Assembly (NCBI RefSeq): GCF_949628215.1 | Contig: NC_134278.1 | Location: forward strand, 42,219,691-42,283,690 | Source: Phalacrocorax aristotelis | Lineage: Eukaryota > Chordata > Aves > Suliformes > Phalacrocoracidae | Direction: 5' to 3' | DNA: 64,000 nt | In this document: positions 1 through 13,000 of the stretch, piece after piece | Numbering within the stretch: the stretch's first letter is position 1 | How the letters are laid out: every line of letters begins with the position of its first letter | Position numbers and translations under genes: made by a program | The notes under the pieces: generated by a model | Told to the model about the DNA's origin: nothing | Seen by the model: the letters and a program-made list of their open reading frames with translations, nothing else | Database searches by the model: none

Positions 1-430
1 CAGGAGGGAAATAAACAGCATAATCATAATAAATAGGGAAGGCAAATGAAACCTCCTACAGTGCCAGTCAACTGGCACATGTGGTATTGAGTGCCAGTGC
101 AAGGGCAATACTTGTAAGTGCTTCTACACCATCAGTGGAATCTTAAGAATAAGATGTGAAAACTAGAGTGCTTGACATCAAATGACAATACTGATTTAAG
201 TATCTCAGGGATCATGTGGAACTTTCTAAGAGACACTGGTGCTAACTTTCCAAAGATGACAGAGTGAGATGTACAGGCACAGTACATGAAGGATAACGTA
301 AAGCGTTACAGCATCAACTATTATAGGAAAACAGAAAAATATTTGCAGATGGAAATCCCATACTCCAACAATAAAACTGTAGTGCTCTTCTTGTACTGTG
401 GGATGATAGTGATCAGGACATGTTAAATAA
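1..430. other. No gene seen; unassigned AT-rich DNA
   Basis: All frames are broken by stops and no splice-flanked exon or known repeat is evident. This stretch lies directly 5' of the LINE relic starting near 430 and may be an unrecognisable earlier part of the same element, but I see no motif that shows this. Confidence 0.5.
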
Positions 431-900
431 GATTAGAGAAGCTGCAGCTTTAGAATTGGTAGTGATAGTGAGCGATTTGCACTACCCGCATACCGACTGG
501 ATCAATGCCTCATCAAGACAAGATGCAGAGATTAAGATATAAATGCAATAAATTACTGTTTCCTGGAACACCCTGCTTCAGACCCCACAAGAAAAGGTGC
601 TGTTCTGTATCTTGAGGCACAGGACCTGATTTGAGAAGAATAAATGGGTGAGCTGTTCCGTAGTAGAGATCACAAAGCAATGTGGTTCAACATTGTCATA
701 GGAGAGAGTGGGTCAAATAAATCTAGCACACAAATATTGACATGATTCTTGAATATTCAAGTCAGGGAACTACATAAAAATGAGGCAATTAATAAAACAA
801 AAGAAAATGACATAACAATGGAAAACTGTGTTCTGAATAGGAAGATGTCTAGAAGCTGTTCAAAAATGGTAATAAAGGCTAATAAAACAATCGTGAATAT
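430..900 (+). mobile_element. Decayed CR1/L3-clade LINE, endonuclease-domain relic
   Basis: Non-LTR retrotransposon relic from the part of ORF2 that encodes the APE-type endonuclease, which nicks target DNA. Three motifs occur in family order on the plus strand. At 459-500 the frame reads VVIVSDLHYPHTDW, in place of the family's GDFN-hP-x-DW motif. At 584-631 it reads PTRKGAVLYLEAQDLI, which fits the family's PTR-x-GA-L-DL-L. At 662-694 it reads SRDHKAMWFNI, which fits the SDH-x-h-F-h motif with its catalytic histidine. A frameshift separates the first two motifs, and two stops lie between the second and third, so it is dead. Reading PTRKGA as an exact family motif is the strongest evidence. 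It resembles the old CR1/L3-type elements shared by reptiles and birds more than the young CR1 at 52 kb. The 3' limit near 900 is approximate. Confidence 0.6.
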
Positions 901-1504
901 TGGAAAATATGAGCAACTTGGGCTATGGAAAGCGGCCAGCGCTTTGCGCTCACCTACAATGACATCTCCTGTTGTCACTGGTGGACAGGTAGTACTGGGC
1001 TTGTGCAACACTGTCTGATGCAGCAAGGCACCTCTCATTCCAGTTCCCACCAGTCCTCTGGATATCTGGCTGTCCCAGTAAATTAAACAGTACAGGTACC
1101 TGGGTCCTGGGACTAAAATAGCTGTACCGTTAAGCTACTGGCTACTGGGGTTAACTATGGGCCAGGGCTTTTTCTCAGTAAGCAATTTGTGTCCGGCTTC
1201 TCTTGGCAAGTTGGAGGCGTTGAGCTATATGGGTGTGAGCCGTGCCATGTCAGCTGGATGAGCTGTTACATTTTACATAACATTATAGACACAGATGCAG
1301 GGACTGTATTGCAAAGGCAGCTTATCATGTCAGGCGAGGTGTGATTCTTATAAAGCTGCAGCATACATATCAGAATAAATGCATCAGTATATATAACAGA
1401 GAGTATACATATCTGCCAGATCATCCTGCCTAACAAAAAAAATTATAAAAAAGCAGCAAAGCTTGAAGCTTGAACTACTTTTAAAAAGGAGTAATGAAAA
1501 AGCA

Positions 1505-1536
<32 letters not shown>

Positions 1537-3600
1537 TAGTATTATTATTATATTATGATGAACTATGTGAACTCACTGGATACTTCATTAATATGCTGGT
1601 GCTAGTAACTTTTGTTTACTTTTGCAGTTATTTACTGAATGATATGGGGAAATATATTGCTAATTAAGAATCAGAACTATTTTCTGTGTGTAATGAGGAG
1701 ACAAACCATTTGCAGCCACTTCAAAATCAAAAGATGACAAATAAAAATCCTTTCTTGTCATCCATTACTGACTCTGTCTTGTTCTGGAGACCTGACTTCT
1801 TCAGATTTTGCCAAGAGTTTGATCATTTCCAGTACCATCTTTGTTAAACAAACTGTTTGGTTCTATAATGCTTCTGCACTTGGAAACGTAAAAACATCTG
1901 AGAAAAAACAATGAAAGTTAAATCACGCTTGAGAATTTCATGTTCTTTATCTAGCTAAGTTTAAATATTTCAGACAATCCACTGCATTGACAATGCATTA
2001 GACCTATATTTTCCTTTATTCCAGTGATTCTAAATTATTGTGAAAAAAAGACATGTCTAATATTGCAATTGTAGTTCTACCATTTTGGCAAGAAGACAAG
2101 AAGAGTTAATGCTTATTTTATGCACTCTTCTGCAGGTAAAAATAAATAAATCAGGAAGACACCTCTTCTATTCTAATCTGGATGTGAGGTACTTATAAGC
2201 CATTCTGTGTGCTAGATACAGTGTCCTAGAAAGGAATCCAAAGCCCAGAGACAGGGTCTTAGGCTTGCTGTACAGTTTAAGAGAAGAAATTAGGTGTTTT
2301 AGAATTGTGACTCAAAGATCTGCCTACTGACCTGGGGACCTGGCCCATTTGAAACATTGAGCATTGGAGACATTTCTGTCTGCAACCCCGATACTCTGAT
2401 TATGATAGCCTGAGATGTCCCTCAGCTCAACCAGTGCTGCAAAGCTGAAGTCCTTCCAAGACCATGGGTACATATAGCTGCTCTTCCAAAGCACTCAAAA
2501 GATCTTAATGTTTTCATGTAAACATGGTATCCTAGGGAGGGGAAAGAGGTGATGGTTGCTTTATCTAAGAGGTTGGAATGAATGCAAAGAAAGAAAAAGC
2601 ACTAAGTTCAAATGCTTTCTCAGTTTGAGGAGATTAAAGTCTACATTTAGGGTAGTGAAGCAAGCCCATAATCAACTCAGTCAGTAGGTCCAGAAAGCTA
2701 TTCAGCTCATCCTAAAGAAAACATCCATTTCATCAGATGGATTGAATAGGTCTTTGAATCAGCTGCATACACAGAGACCTTTAGTGTAATTTGAAAATAT
2801 CTTTAGATATCTAGGATGCCCTTGCAGGGTTGTTCACATAAAATATAGGACCTGTGCCACATCTGTGCCCTTCCTGAGGAACAGTCAGAGACTGGAGCAA
2901 ATAGGACCCTTGTAGTGCAATTGAACTAGATAACAAATGTGAGTGAGCAATTGATTTGGGCTTTAGATGTCTACATCAGATAAGTGAATATAGCCCTAGG
3001 TGTCTCTGCTTCTGTGATAGAATGGGACAGATAGGCACTTCCAGAAGACAGTTCAACATGCATTAAAGGTCATCCAATCTTAAAGTAAACTTGTCTCTGA
3101 TAATGTCTATTTCTCTGTGGACTACAGTGTCTTACATCGCAAGCCAGTTTTCCTATGATCCTTTCCAAACTAAAGATGTGATCACTATCATGGAGATAAT
3201 GTTTATTTTCAAATTGCAGTTGGAAGGAAAATTCCATTATACAGTGTATGCAAAGCACTGAGGTCTGAATTAGTCACACTGATTAAGCTCCAATTCCTGA
3301 ATGCACGCCTGGTAATTTCACCATGTTCTCACTATTTAGCTAGCCTAGGTCATATCCAAATAATATTCAAGTTCAATTCAATTTGGATATTCAGAGTTTT
3401 TGGTAGTTTCTGTCACCACAAATGAACTATTTTCTCCTCAATTCATTTTCATTTCTGTTAGAATTATTTTAAAAAGTGTACCAGACAGAAATCTCTCAGA
3501 GAGAACTGTAGCAACTAAAGTTATGCTCCATGAACACTTAGGTACTATTTGTTAGAGACAGGGCAGTGATGTGCAGTGAATCATGCAATTTAAGATTATA
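901..3600. other. No gene seen; contains one microsatellite
   Basis: AT-rich DNA with stops in all frames. Apart from the ATT microsatellite near 1.5 kb, no repeat family, exon or RNA gene is recognisable. The 62-codon minus-strand frame at 3070-3258 has no known domain. Confidence 0.5.
1505..1552. repeat. (ATT)n microsatellite
   Basis: Ten uninterrupted ATT units run from 1505 to 1534. A six-base interruption follows, then further imperfect ATT units to about 1552. The length is likely to vary between individuals. Confidence 0.95.
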
Positions 3601-3640
3601 GCTGCATTTTTTCCTCCCGTTACATCTCTGTGAAATATCA

Positions 3641-3660
3641 ATAAACAAATATTTGTTTAT
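3641..3660. promoter_or_regulatory. Perfect 20-bp palindrome of two forkhead-like motifs
   Basis: The sequence ATAAACAAATATTTGTTTAT is identical to its own reverse complement. Its outer halves, ATAAACA (3641-3647) and TGTTTAT (3654-3660), each fit the forkhead (FOX) core RYAAAYA in opposite orientations. The flanks ATCA and TGAT would also pair if one base were bulged. Palindromic FOX sites can bind dimers of some FOX proteins, but binding here is inference only, and AT-rich palindromes also arise by chance. Confidence 0.35.
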
Positions 3661-4402
3661 CTGATTTTTTTCAGGTTTTTCCCCTCCCCTTTTTTAACTC
3701 TCTGTATTCATCCCTTCTACACCCTGAAAGATTATTTAATAATTAGGTCCTATGTGTCTTCCTTTGTGTGAAATAGGTAGGCAGGCATTCCTCTGGAAAT
3801 TAATGAAGAATTAAGCTTTCAGCTTCATAATAAGCATGATTTTGAAATTTATTTTATGTGAACATGTGTATAAAATAAACATTCAGAAAAAGTGAAAAAC
3901 ATCAAATGTGAGCAGACCTTTCTGTGAGTTTTTTTTGACAAAGCTTGGCTTGCATTGATCTTTTGAAAGCTTTTGCAACACATATTTCTTATCCAGAAAA
4001 CCCACCAAACGCCTTCAGAATTCTTGCTATAATTTAAACACATTTGAAATTTTTAGTCTGTATTATACATTATGTATGATGGACAGAACAAAATCTACAG
4101 AAGTTTACACTAATTTGCTGCAGGTATTGATTTTGTCACAGCTAATATCTGTGGAGAGTCAGAGAGTATCGCTGTCCTACGACGTTAGAGAGTATTGTGG
4201 CGTATTCTTGCCCTTACACCAAAAGGAACAGGTTGAATGTGTCAATGCCAGTAAATACTCCCTCAAAACCTAAAATCAGGTGTTCAGATCCAAACTGCTG
4301 TAGCCTCTGGATCATACTAACTCCTGAAGATTGCCTAGAGAGAGAAAGTTCCTTGCTACCAACTGAAAGTATGCCAGTGTCAGTTCTAGCAATTTAACTG
4401 TA
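3661..4402. other. No gene seen
   Basis: AT-rich. Short open frames of about 65 codons around 3849-4397 overlap on both strands and show no domain, which is the pattern expected by chance. Confidence 0.5.
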
Positions 4403-4420
4403 TAACTAGTTAACTAGTTA
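4403..4420. repeat. 18-bp perfect palindrome (TAACTAGT twice)
   Basis: The run TAACTAGTTAACTAGTTA equals its reverse complement. It is built from two tandem TAACTAGT units, so a short tandem duplication explains it. No function is implied. Confidence 0.8.
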
Positions 4421-4619
4421 CATAGATAACTAAGTCATTGTGCCTGGGACTGTGTCCTGGCACTTCTTGAGTGACTGTTCTCAACAAACCTCAAACGTGA
4501 CATCTTTGTTTCCATTATCCTGATTATCATTTACTCCTCCCTTCTTTCCTTCCTTCTTTTCTGACATGAGTACTGGTCAACACTTAGAAAGATAGGGAAA
4601 TTTTAGTGTCTCTCTGTGG

Positions 4620-5070
4620 TGACAGTGGGGTGAGCAGCCCAAACAACTGCACTATGAGATCCTAACAGCCTACTGCTGCAGGTGTCTGTTCTGGGGTGAC
4701 CACAGACTGCCATGCAGAGACTGGTCTTTCTGACGCAGCTGAAGGTGGCAGTGGATGCCCCGGTTCCCGGCTGCTACGGAGGTGGGCACACAACTGGAAC
4801 TGCACTGAGAAGACAAAACTCTTTTCATGCACCCTATTGAGCAGTCAGTAGGTGGCAACACCTTTCCATGGTTACCATCTTGGTCTGGTTTATAATCACA
4901 ATATGGATGACAGAAGTATTATAGCCCATTAACAATCCCATGAGCCCCCCACAGCTCTTCTTGCTTTCATGTTGAAGCCTCCATAGGTGTTTCCTAGCAT
5001 GAACAATTCTGACGTGATAAGCTGTAACCAATGCGTGAGCCGCTGGAGCCATCATAATGTATCATGCCAA
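4620..5070. other. GC-richer unassigned block
   Basis: This block is visibly richer in G and C than its surroundings. On the minus strand it holds two partly overlapping open frames of 63 and 73 codons in different frames (4670-4861 and 4834-5055). Neither protein shows a domain I recognise. The block could be a decayed retrocopy or repeat with its coding sense on the minus strand, or just a local composition shift. I cannot choose between these from the sequence. Confidence 0.3.
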
Positions 5071-5558
5071 TAGGACTGCAATGCTTAGGTACTGCATTAT
5101 TAAATTTTTGATGAAAATTATTTCTTACACAGCAGGTGCTTTTCTAAATGAAATAATTCTGTTGATTTAATTTTTTTCCCAAGATCCCTAAAGGCAAAAG
5201 TGCACATTATTGACTAATGATGTGAAAAATTTCAGTTAAACTCACCCCCAGATCCCTAATCCTACATACACATAGAAAAAAAAAGAGTCTGTTTTTTCTT
5301 GGTCAACACAAGAAGCACCTGGTCTTTATTTCATTGCTTCCTGGTGCGTAAATTAGAAGTAAGCAAGCTATATTTATCCTTTCAGATTTTTAAGGTTTTA
5401 TCAGCAGTTAGATGAAAACATACTTGAAGCTCTTCTGCCAAGTGAAAAGAATAATTCTGGAATTATATGGATATGAGGATAAATCACAAAATAGTTTTCA
5501 TGATAAGATACAGGATGCTACCATTAAAATGCCACTAATACAAAAAGCCATTAACCCT

Positions 5559-5580
5559 ACCTCTAATTCAAATTAGAGGT
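5559..5580. repeat. 10-bp perfect inverted repeat, 2-nt gap
   Basis: ACCTCTAATT (5559-5568) is followed two bases later by its exact reverse complement (5571-5580). A local hairpin is possible in single-stranded DNA or RNA. Confidence 0.8.
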
Positions 5581-5801
5581 TCAGATTAGTTTAAACTGTG
5601 GCTATCTTCCTTAACAGGAAAGAAATTCAACAAAGAATGTGTCTAAGAACAATAGGAACATTAAGGTGTCCTACTGTATTCTCCTTCCTTTGGAGACTGG
5701 GTAGTTGTTTTGCTGATCAGGCCGAAGAGTTCCAGCTTTTTTGATGATGATTGTCACCACGAAAAAGTATGATCTACCACATTTTCAGTGTGTGAGAAAT
5801 G

Positions 5802-5834
5802 AAAATTGTCATAAAATTTTCATATGACAATTTT
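5802..5834. repeat. 12-bp perfect inverted repeat, 9-nt loop
   Basis: AAAATTGTCATA (5802-5813) pairs perfectly with TATGACAATTTT (5823-5834) across a 9-nt loop. No T-run follows, so this is not a terminator-like element. It is probably a product of replication slippage or template switching. Confidence 0.8.
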
Positions 5835-8800
5835 AGAAGAACCCATATCAGAGTTCAGAAAAAAAGGAATTTGCAAAACCACTATCTAGTTCTTCTGTTC
5901 CTATCTGATCCCACTGTGTACTATATATAAGTGCAGGCACATATGCAGATAATCAGTTTAGTTGCACTGTGTTTCCTGACACTATGGGTTAGCTACTATC
6001 CCTCAGATGTGCAAAGGGTAACTGGATGAAATACAAGGGTTTACCAGACCAGCTGACTAAACAGTTCCTTCTGCATTTAATCTCTATGGATCCCAGCTAG
6101 GTTAAGGAGACATCTACATTTAGATATGAATTTCAGCTGCAAGCAGATAAGGACTGTTTCATTTGTGCTTACAGAAACATTCAGGACTGCAACACAGGGA
6201 AGCTAAAAATGACAATGGTATTGCACTTGAGGGAGTAAGCCTTGGCAAGAGGCAACTGTACTGCTCCAGGCATGAGACAGTAAGTCCACACAGGTAGATT
6301 CCAGGGTGTACACTGGTCTCTCTTACTTAGAGACCTCAACACCTTGTTTGGGACTATCATGTAGAGAGCCATCTAAGAAAATAGATCCTGCTCCAGTTCT
6401 CACCTTTCTAACTACTGTGGGGTGTAGCTAATACTGAATGTGAAAAGGTTAGGGAGGATGTGATTTATTTTTTTTTTTAAGGAAACACCTGAAAGAGCAG
6501 TCCTCCATGCAAGCATTTTAAGATATAGGATGGAAAGGTTACACGGCTGACGCAACTGGGCAGATACGGTGAAATTATTTTGAGATCACTGTTCTTATGA
6601 GGTATTTTGCCTCAGCTATGTTCAGCTGTAATCTGGGATCAGAGGGTGGCTGAGATTCATATAAAGCCACTGAGCCCTGATTTCTGGCTTCCATGCCCAA
6701 GCACAACTGGATCAGTTAACATTCTCTATGGCATCAGTAACCTTTTGTTCATTTGTATTCCTATCATAGACTCTAGTCCTCAGTTTGGAAGTATAATTCC
6801 TTGACTAGAAAAGTTTGCTCCTTGACTTCTGAAGTGCTGAACAGCACTAGTGCTTGCTGTATTAAATTTCACATATAAAAGAAGGCCCTGGAGTTGTGAG
6901 GAATGAGTAAGTGTACAGCTAGTCAGAACAATTATGTAGTGCTGGAGGCAATATTTGCTGCTTGTTTGTATATATCTTGCTGGAGAACCCTTATCAAAAA
7001 CTACTTTACTGAATCTGAAAAGGTTAGGGGATTTTCGGAGGGTTATCTCACACAGCTTCTTCATATTGCCTTAGGTTGTTTAATTCACGTCCATAAAGGA
7101 CAAGTAAGCTACGGAAGGAAAAGATTACAGTGCCCCTGCTAGTTCTAAACAGCATGTATTTGATTTATTCAGCCCTCTTACTTTTATTTGAGGTGGAAAA
7201 CTCATCCAAAGGCTGCTGACTTTCTCTGTATTCCAGATGTTGCCATATCAGCCTAAGCTGCATTTCTCATATCTCCCTTCTCCTATCTGTCAAGTTTATG
7301 AAAAATTAGAGCCCTCATACAATCAAAATGTCATCCTCCCCACCTTCCCAGGCAAGCCTTGCTTTTGATTATGGGTATGCAGTCATGTGTAAACCTCATA
7401 TTTGACCTCATCAACAGGACTGCTTAAGGACTGTGGAATCTGCTGCATGATATTATTATATCAGGTTTTTATTGAAAAACTTTATGTGCTACAAAAACAT
7501 TGATTTTTTTTTCTTTTAAATGAAATGGTGACCATGTTCTGGGAGGCTTGAATACTTAGGTAAAAGGCAATGTTATGGTGGAGAGATTTTTGACTGTGCC
7601 TTAGAGGTCTGAATCCACCCTGGATCAGTTGTGATTGGAAGTTATTAATACCTGATAGTCTTTGGTACCGATTTCCAATAATCAAATTAATTATGTGTTT
7701 GTATTTCAGTGGAAGAAGGATATTTGGCTATGTTAGCTGACCTAAAAGCTCCCATCTTGTTGTTCAGCTCAGAAAGAGTAGTACTGACAGAATGGAGGTA
7801 ACTCTTTAAATGTCTTTTGTTTTCCTTAAGCACCAGGACAATAAATTCATAGGTGTTGACAGGACATGTACACCACATGCCACCCTCTAGCTATATCCTA
7901 TGAAATGCTTTCCAAACTAAAACCTGAAGTAAAAGACCAAAAGTCACAACAAGCAAGTACACAATGAAAGAAGAGGGGAGAGATAGCACAGTGGTTTGTT
8001 TTAACATAAAAATCACCAACAACCTAAGGAAGCGAATGTAGTCCCAACTATAGTAACAACAGCAACAAGAGAAGCAATAAAATAAAACATATAGTTTCAT
8101 AATGTGCAATTAATGCAATTCACTGGCACAAGTTAACATGGAAGCCAAAACTGGTAGCAGCAAATGGACAAAAGTTTTATATTGAAAATCAGCCTTCCAA
8201 GTGTTCTGGTATCTTTGTTTTCATGAGTGATGCAAAAGGGATGAAAAGCAACTGGTCTTGGTTAACTGGGGGCGGGGTGGTGGTGGTGTGTGTCCAACAG
8301 TGGAGAGTCTCACATAAATCACAGATTTGAGTTCTGATGAATAGGGGCTTGGCTGGAGGACTTAGAGGCCCTGAAATCTATAACAAAATCTATATATCTA
8401 AAAAATACATATGATGCTGGAACTAGGCTGGCATTCAGGAAAACACAGCTCTATAATTAGAATACAATTATTTCTGATTAACTTTACCTGGAAAACCCAA
8501 TGCAACAGCGAACCTGTTCCTTGTATGGCAAACAATGTCAATAATAAGATTGATAAGGCTTTTTGTTTCTATTGTTTTCATGTTTCCTGGGTTAATAAAG
8601 CAATTTTGTACCTACATATTGAAATTTAAAAACTAGAGGCTCCCCCCACTTTCACTAAAGAAATTGAAAACACTCATTGCATGTGGATTTTCCATCAACA
8701 CTATTGTGATAAGAACAAGTTTGCGTCTCTTCTGGCTCACTGTTCCCTTTCACCCATCTCCCTCTACATTCCAGATGAATCCATCTCTTATCATGGCAGA

Positions 8801-10000
8801 AACTTTTCTGGTTTTAGTTTTTCCATGGTATTCACTGCTATAATGTCGAAGTGCTGACCTTCCAACCTGCCCACTTTTAAGAAAGTCTTTGAGAAAAAGG
8901 CCAGTTCTTTAAACTCACCTTGTCAATTGGGTTATTTAAACCAGTTAGTCTTAATAGATATGCAATACTCCTTCCAAGGCAATAACTCAAATTCTTACGG
9001 CTTCATGCACATTTCACCACATTTTAATTTGAGTGGAGCCTACCAAGGGTTACATGAAATATTCTTTTCTTTGTATTCAAATATTTCACCATCTCATTTT
9101 ATCTGAGTAATTTGACTATAGTTTCATTGCATTTTACCCAATGAGTTCAAAGCACTGGCTGACTTAGAAGAACTGGCTTTTCATGCAACAAGGTATGTTT
9201 TACTACGTTCTGCCACTAGAACTTTCAGCATTTTGAATATAACTGGAAGTGAGATTGGGTCTCTAAATATAGGTTTCAGCTAAAATAAAACACTTTGATT
9301 GAGATAATGTTAACAGTCTGATCTGGGTAGAGATTCTTCTTTTCCCTCACAAATGCTTTTGTCTAATGTTTTTTCATCCCTCTGTTTGTTTACTCATAAA
9401 AACTCACTGTCTTTATGATCTTGAATCCAGACTTGACCTGTAATACAAGAAAAACTGTGAGACACTATGGAAGAGCTAAAAGATATGTTCTGTGTTTATT
9501 TCCAGTCTACCATAAAGTCAGTCTTATATACTTAGTCTTTCAGTGTCTTGGGATTATTTTATGTCATAAATTTGTAATGAGAAAAGCAGACTGCTGAGTG
9601 TACATGTACCCGCAGCCTACAGAATTAGGCTGTTAGGTCATAAGCAGGCAGACTTATCATGACCTAGCCCTGCTTAGAAATGCTATTTATGTACCTTTAC
9701 TTAGCAAAATGATGTTTTTGACTAGACTGAGACTGTGCTAGTGATTAGGGTGGCAACATCTCATCAGTAAGTCTAGATATACCTCCCTGAAAGAAGACTA
9801 TGCTCAGCTTTTTCCAGAATGAGAAGACAGTAGATCATTGTAGACACTTATTATAATTATTAGGTTAAGCTCATGAATAAAGACATTTTTATGGACCAGA
9901 AATCATCAATAATTGCCATAAGCCATTCCATAGTTAAGGGAGAAAGAAGCATTAATTTTCTATGATGGACTTCATGGTGGACTATCCATTATGCAAGAAG

Positions 10001-13000
10001 AGTTGATCATAAACAGTAATTCCAAGAACAAGCTTTCTGAAACTCCTTTACTGGTAATGTAAGTTAATAGAGGCTCTTTAGGTGTTTGCCAAAGAAGTCA
10101 GAGCTGTCTCAAGCCTTCTTTGCCATGTAGTGAGGAAGACAAAATTTAGTTTTACTTCAGTGGCAGAACAGCTTCTTCTAGACTAACGAAAAACAGAACT
10201 GAGAGGGCACCAGCTTGTTCCAGGAGAGGGCGAGAGGTGTTAATAACAGCTGAAATGTTCCTTTCCTCATCACCCCTCTTTCCCTGAGATTAGGTTTACC
10301 TTATCCCCAGGCAATCACCTATTTCTGTTCCTTCATTAGAACAACCCCTCCCCTCTGGAAGCCCACTCTTCCTTCCTGCACTTCTTTGCCTGCTGTAGAG
10401 AGGAAAATGAGATAAGGCCAGGGGATGAGAGCAGATGCCACAAAGAGGAGTAGGGTGGCAATTACTGATGGTTACTAAGCTGCTAGAACTGAAGGCTCCC
10501 CTACAAACTTGACCGAAAGGGACGTATTTATCTCTGTGTCCAATGGTGCCTCAAAATGTGGAAATGTCAGGATTTCTGTTTTTCATTACTGTGCCGCTGA
10601 AATTGTAAAACATTCTCATCTTGATCATTTCCAAGGTACCATGAAACTGGCCTGATTAAATCTGAAAAAAAGGTCCCCCGCTCTATCAAGTAATTCCAAT
10701 TTTGATAGATATCTCATTATTTGATAGTGCATACTTCAGGTGGCATTTCTTTGCCTAAATATAATTAAAATATTTGCTGTTAATATGTAGTTAATATACT
10801 TATTTTGTGTGCTGGAAAACAGATATTAGTTATTACTTTTCTTCATCCTCTAGAAAAAAAATCAGAATTATAAGACACATTTCATCACTCTTGAATAAAC
10901 AGGCAACTTAAGGTACATCCTCGCAAGATAGTTTTTTCTTACTAAAGTTGAAGGTTCTTTCAATGTTTCCTGAAAATTACAAGACAGCTTCTTCAATTTT
11001 GTAGTTACAAACATTCCTCAGTTTTTTTAAGGTTCTGAAAGATTTTTTTTCTTAAAATGCAAAGATGTAGAGACACTTTCATTGATTAAGTGCTACTTAT
11101 GTCTTACATTAGTGTAAGAAATATGACACATTTAAAATTAAAGCAACTTGATATGATATAAACAGAAGTTCATTACATAATCTATTAACAGAAATGTAAG
11201 TGGCAACAAGGAATTTATGGTAAATTATTTTTCCTCATGTGTAACTCAAGTAAAAATATATTACAGCAAAACAGAAAAAATGGAAAAGGGTTTTATTCAG
11301 TAGTGTAGCGTTAGTTATCTAGCTTGATGTTTTGCTTTCAGTGATCAATTCAGTGACTTTGCCATGAAAAAAAACATACCTAGTGTTGTAAAGGGCTAAA
11401 ATTTTTTAAAGCTTAGGTAGGAACTGTTAGCTTGGAAAATATTAGCTAGTCACAGACACACTACAATTTATTTGTGTTTTTCAGGAATTTCCTGTTAGGA
11501 AATGCCATAAAACTCTACCTTCAGAACTGAGTTACCCAAATTTCTTAAATCCTGTGAGTTTTTTAAAAGAATGCCTACCTAAAACATAATAGTGAAGGTT
11601 TTTGACTATTGAACTGTACATTTTAGGGCAATGGAAAATGACACAAAAGATAAGCACATGATTTGGAAGAGATTTTTTTTCTTTTAAAATGTTCCTAAAT
11701 AAAATATTTTTTCTTATTTTTCATGCAGTTTTAATTTATTTAAATAAAATGAAAGTGTGTCATCTTAGACAAATCAACTTTTCCGAAGAGAAAAGAAGAA
11801 ATAAATAGGAGTGAGGAAAAGGGGGTGGGCCGGAAAGAGGGATATTTGAAACAGCACAGACCGTGGTACCCTGTAGAATAAGTAGTGCTGCCGATAACTG
11901 GACAACTACTGCAAGGGCTGAGAAAAGAAGCAGAAAGTTAGAAACTGATGAGATGCTTCATCATTCCATAAGGTAAAAGAAACAAAGAAATGACCTGTGA
12001 ACTATCAGTCTTTGTGTTGTTTTCTATTTTCTGCTGAAACAAGGATATACAAATGTGAGCAGCCGCATAGGTGCATTGGTCTAAAGACCTTTGTAGCTGG
12101 AGTGAATCAGGGAGGAACAAGCATGGGAAAATAAAGACGAGGGGATAGAGAAGAGAGGTTGCGTTAGTGTGTGGGCATATTTGCTAGTGAACTTTAAGAA
12201 GCTGGACTAGTCTGAGAGTAGAACAGCTTCTGTAAAGACCTAAGGTGTGAGATCATAGGAGCCAGAAATGGACTCTGGATGGATATTCAGGCTCACTTTT
12301 TGCTAGTATTTATAGATCATCCAGAAATGACAACAAGCTTGTGAATCAAACTTGTTGCCCTTGTGAGCTTTAATCTTCATTGGCTGGAAAAGGGGAGCAA
12401 GATCAGGCTGACTGTGATGTTCTCCACTCTGTAAATGCTGTTTGTGTTAATGGTGGTGCCACTAAAAACCCTGCTCTCCTACTTTTGTTATTATGTGGCT
12501 GACCACATTTGCATTCCGTGCATGTGTATTTGCATCTTTGGAAAATACACTCAGCCCTGCCACTGGCTGGACCCTTAGACGGGGCAGAGTGGCTAACAGT
12601 CTGGGAAGGAGAAGTTCTCAGGTTCTTCAAGTTCACTGAAGCTGGCTTCTCTTAGCACTTAGTGCTGATCTGAGGGAGTGAACTCCCTTTTCATTCAGCC
12701 TTTAATACCTCTGCTGAGTAGTTGGCCAGGTAGCCCCTGACTATATCCTGTCAAGTGAGTGGGTGAAGGAGTCAGGAAAAGACAGTATCTCTCAGCCAGA
12801 TTGGGCACTTGTGTCCTCTTGAATCCAGTTGGGGCTAAGTGATTGAAGCCCTGAATAAGTCCCTGGATGAATTTGGTGAATCCTTTTTTTCAGCTTCCAT
12901 TTCCGTGTAACCGCTTCTCTCTCCCACCATAAATACAGTGTAATAGGAAGACTTGTGAACACATTAACTTTTTCACTACAAAAGGTTTATCTCTTTCTCC
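10001..13000. other. No gene seen
   Basis: AT-rich with frequent T and A runs. There is no recognisable transposon, exon or RNA gene. The open frames at 11938-12120 and 12403-12636 (minus, 60 and 77 codons) show no domain. Confidence 0.5.

Larger units (their letters stand above)
5071..10000. other. No gene seen; AT-rich with two hairpins
   Basis: Apart from the inverted repeats at 5559-5580 and 5802-5834, nothing is assignable. A G-rich stretch near 8264-8290 is too irregular to call a quadruplex. Open frames stay under about 95 codons and overlap on both strands (for example 6780-7064 minus and 6903-7142 plus). Confidence 0.5.

Noticed and set aside
1505..1552. Regular ATT repeats as a CRISPR-like or other spaced array
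   Set aside because: It is a simple microsatellite without spacers. No repeat-spacer pattern exists anywhere in the window.
8264..8290. G-rich stretch as a G-quadruplex
   Set aside because: Only two runs of three or more G. The rest are GG steps.
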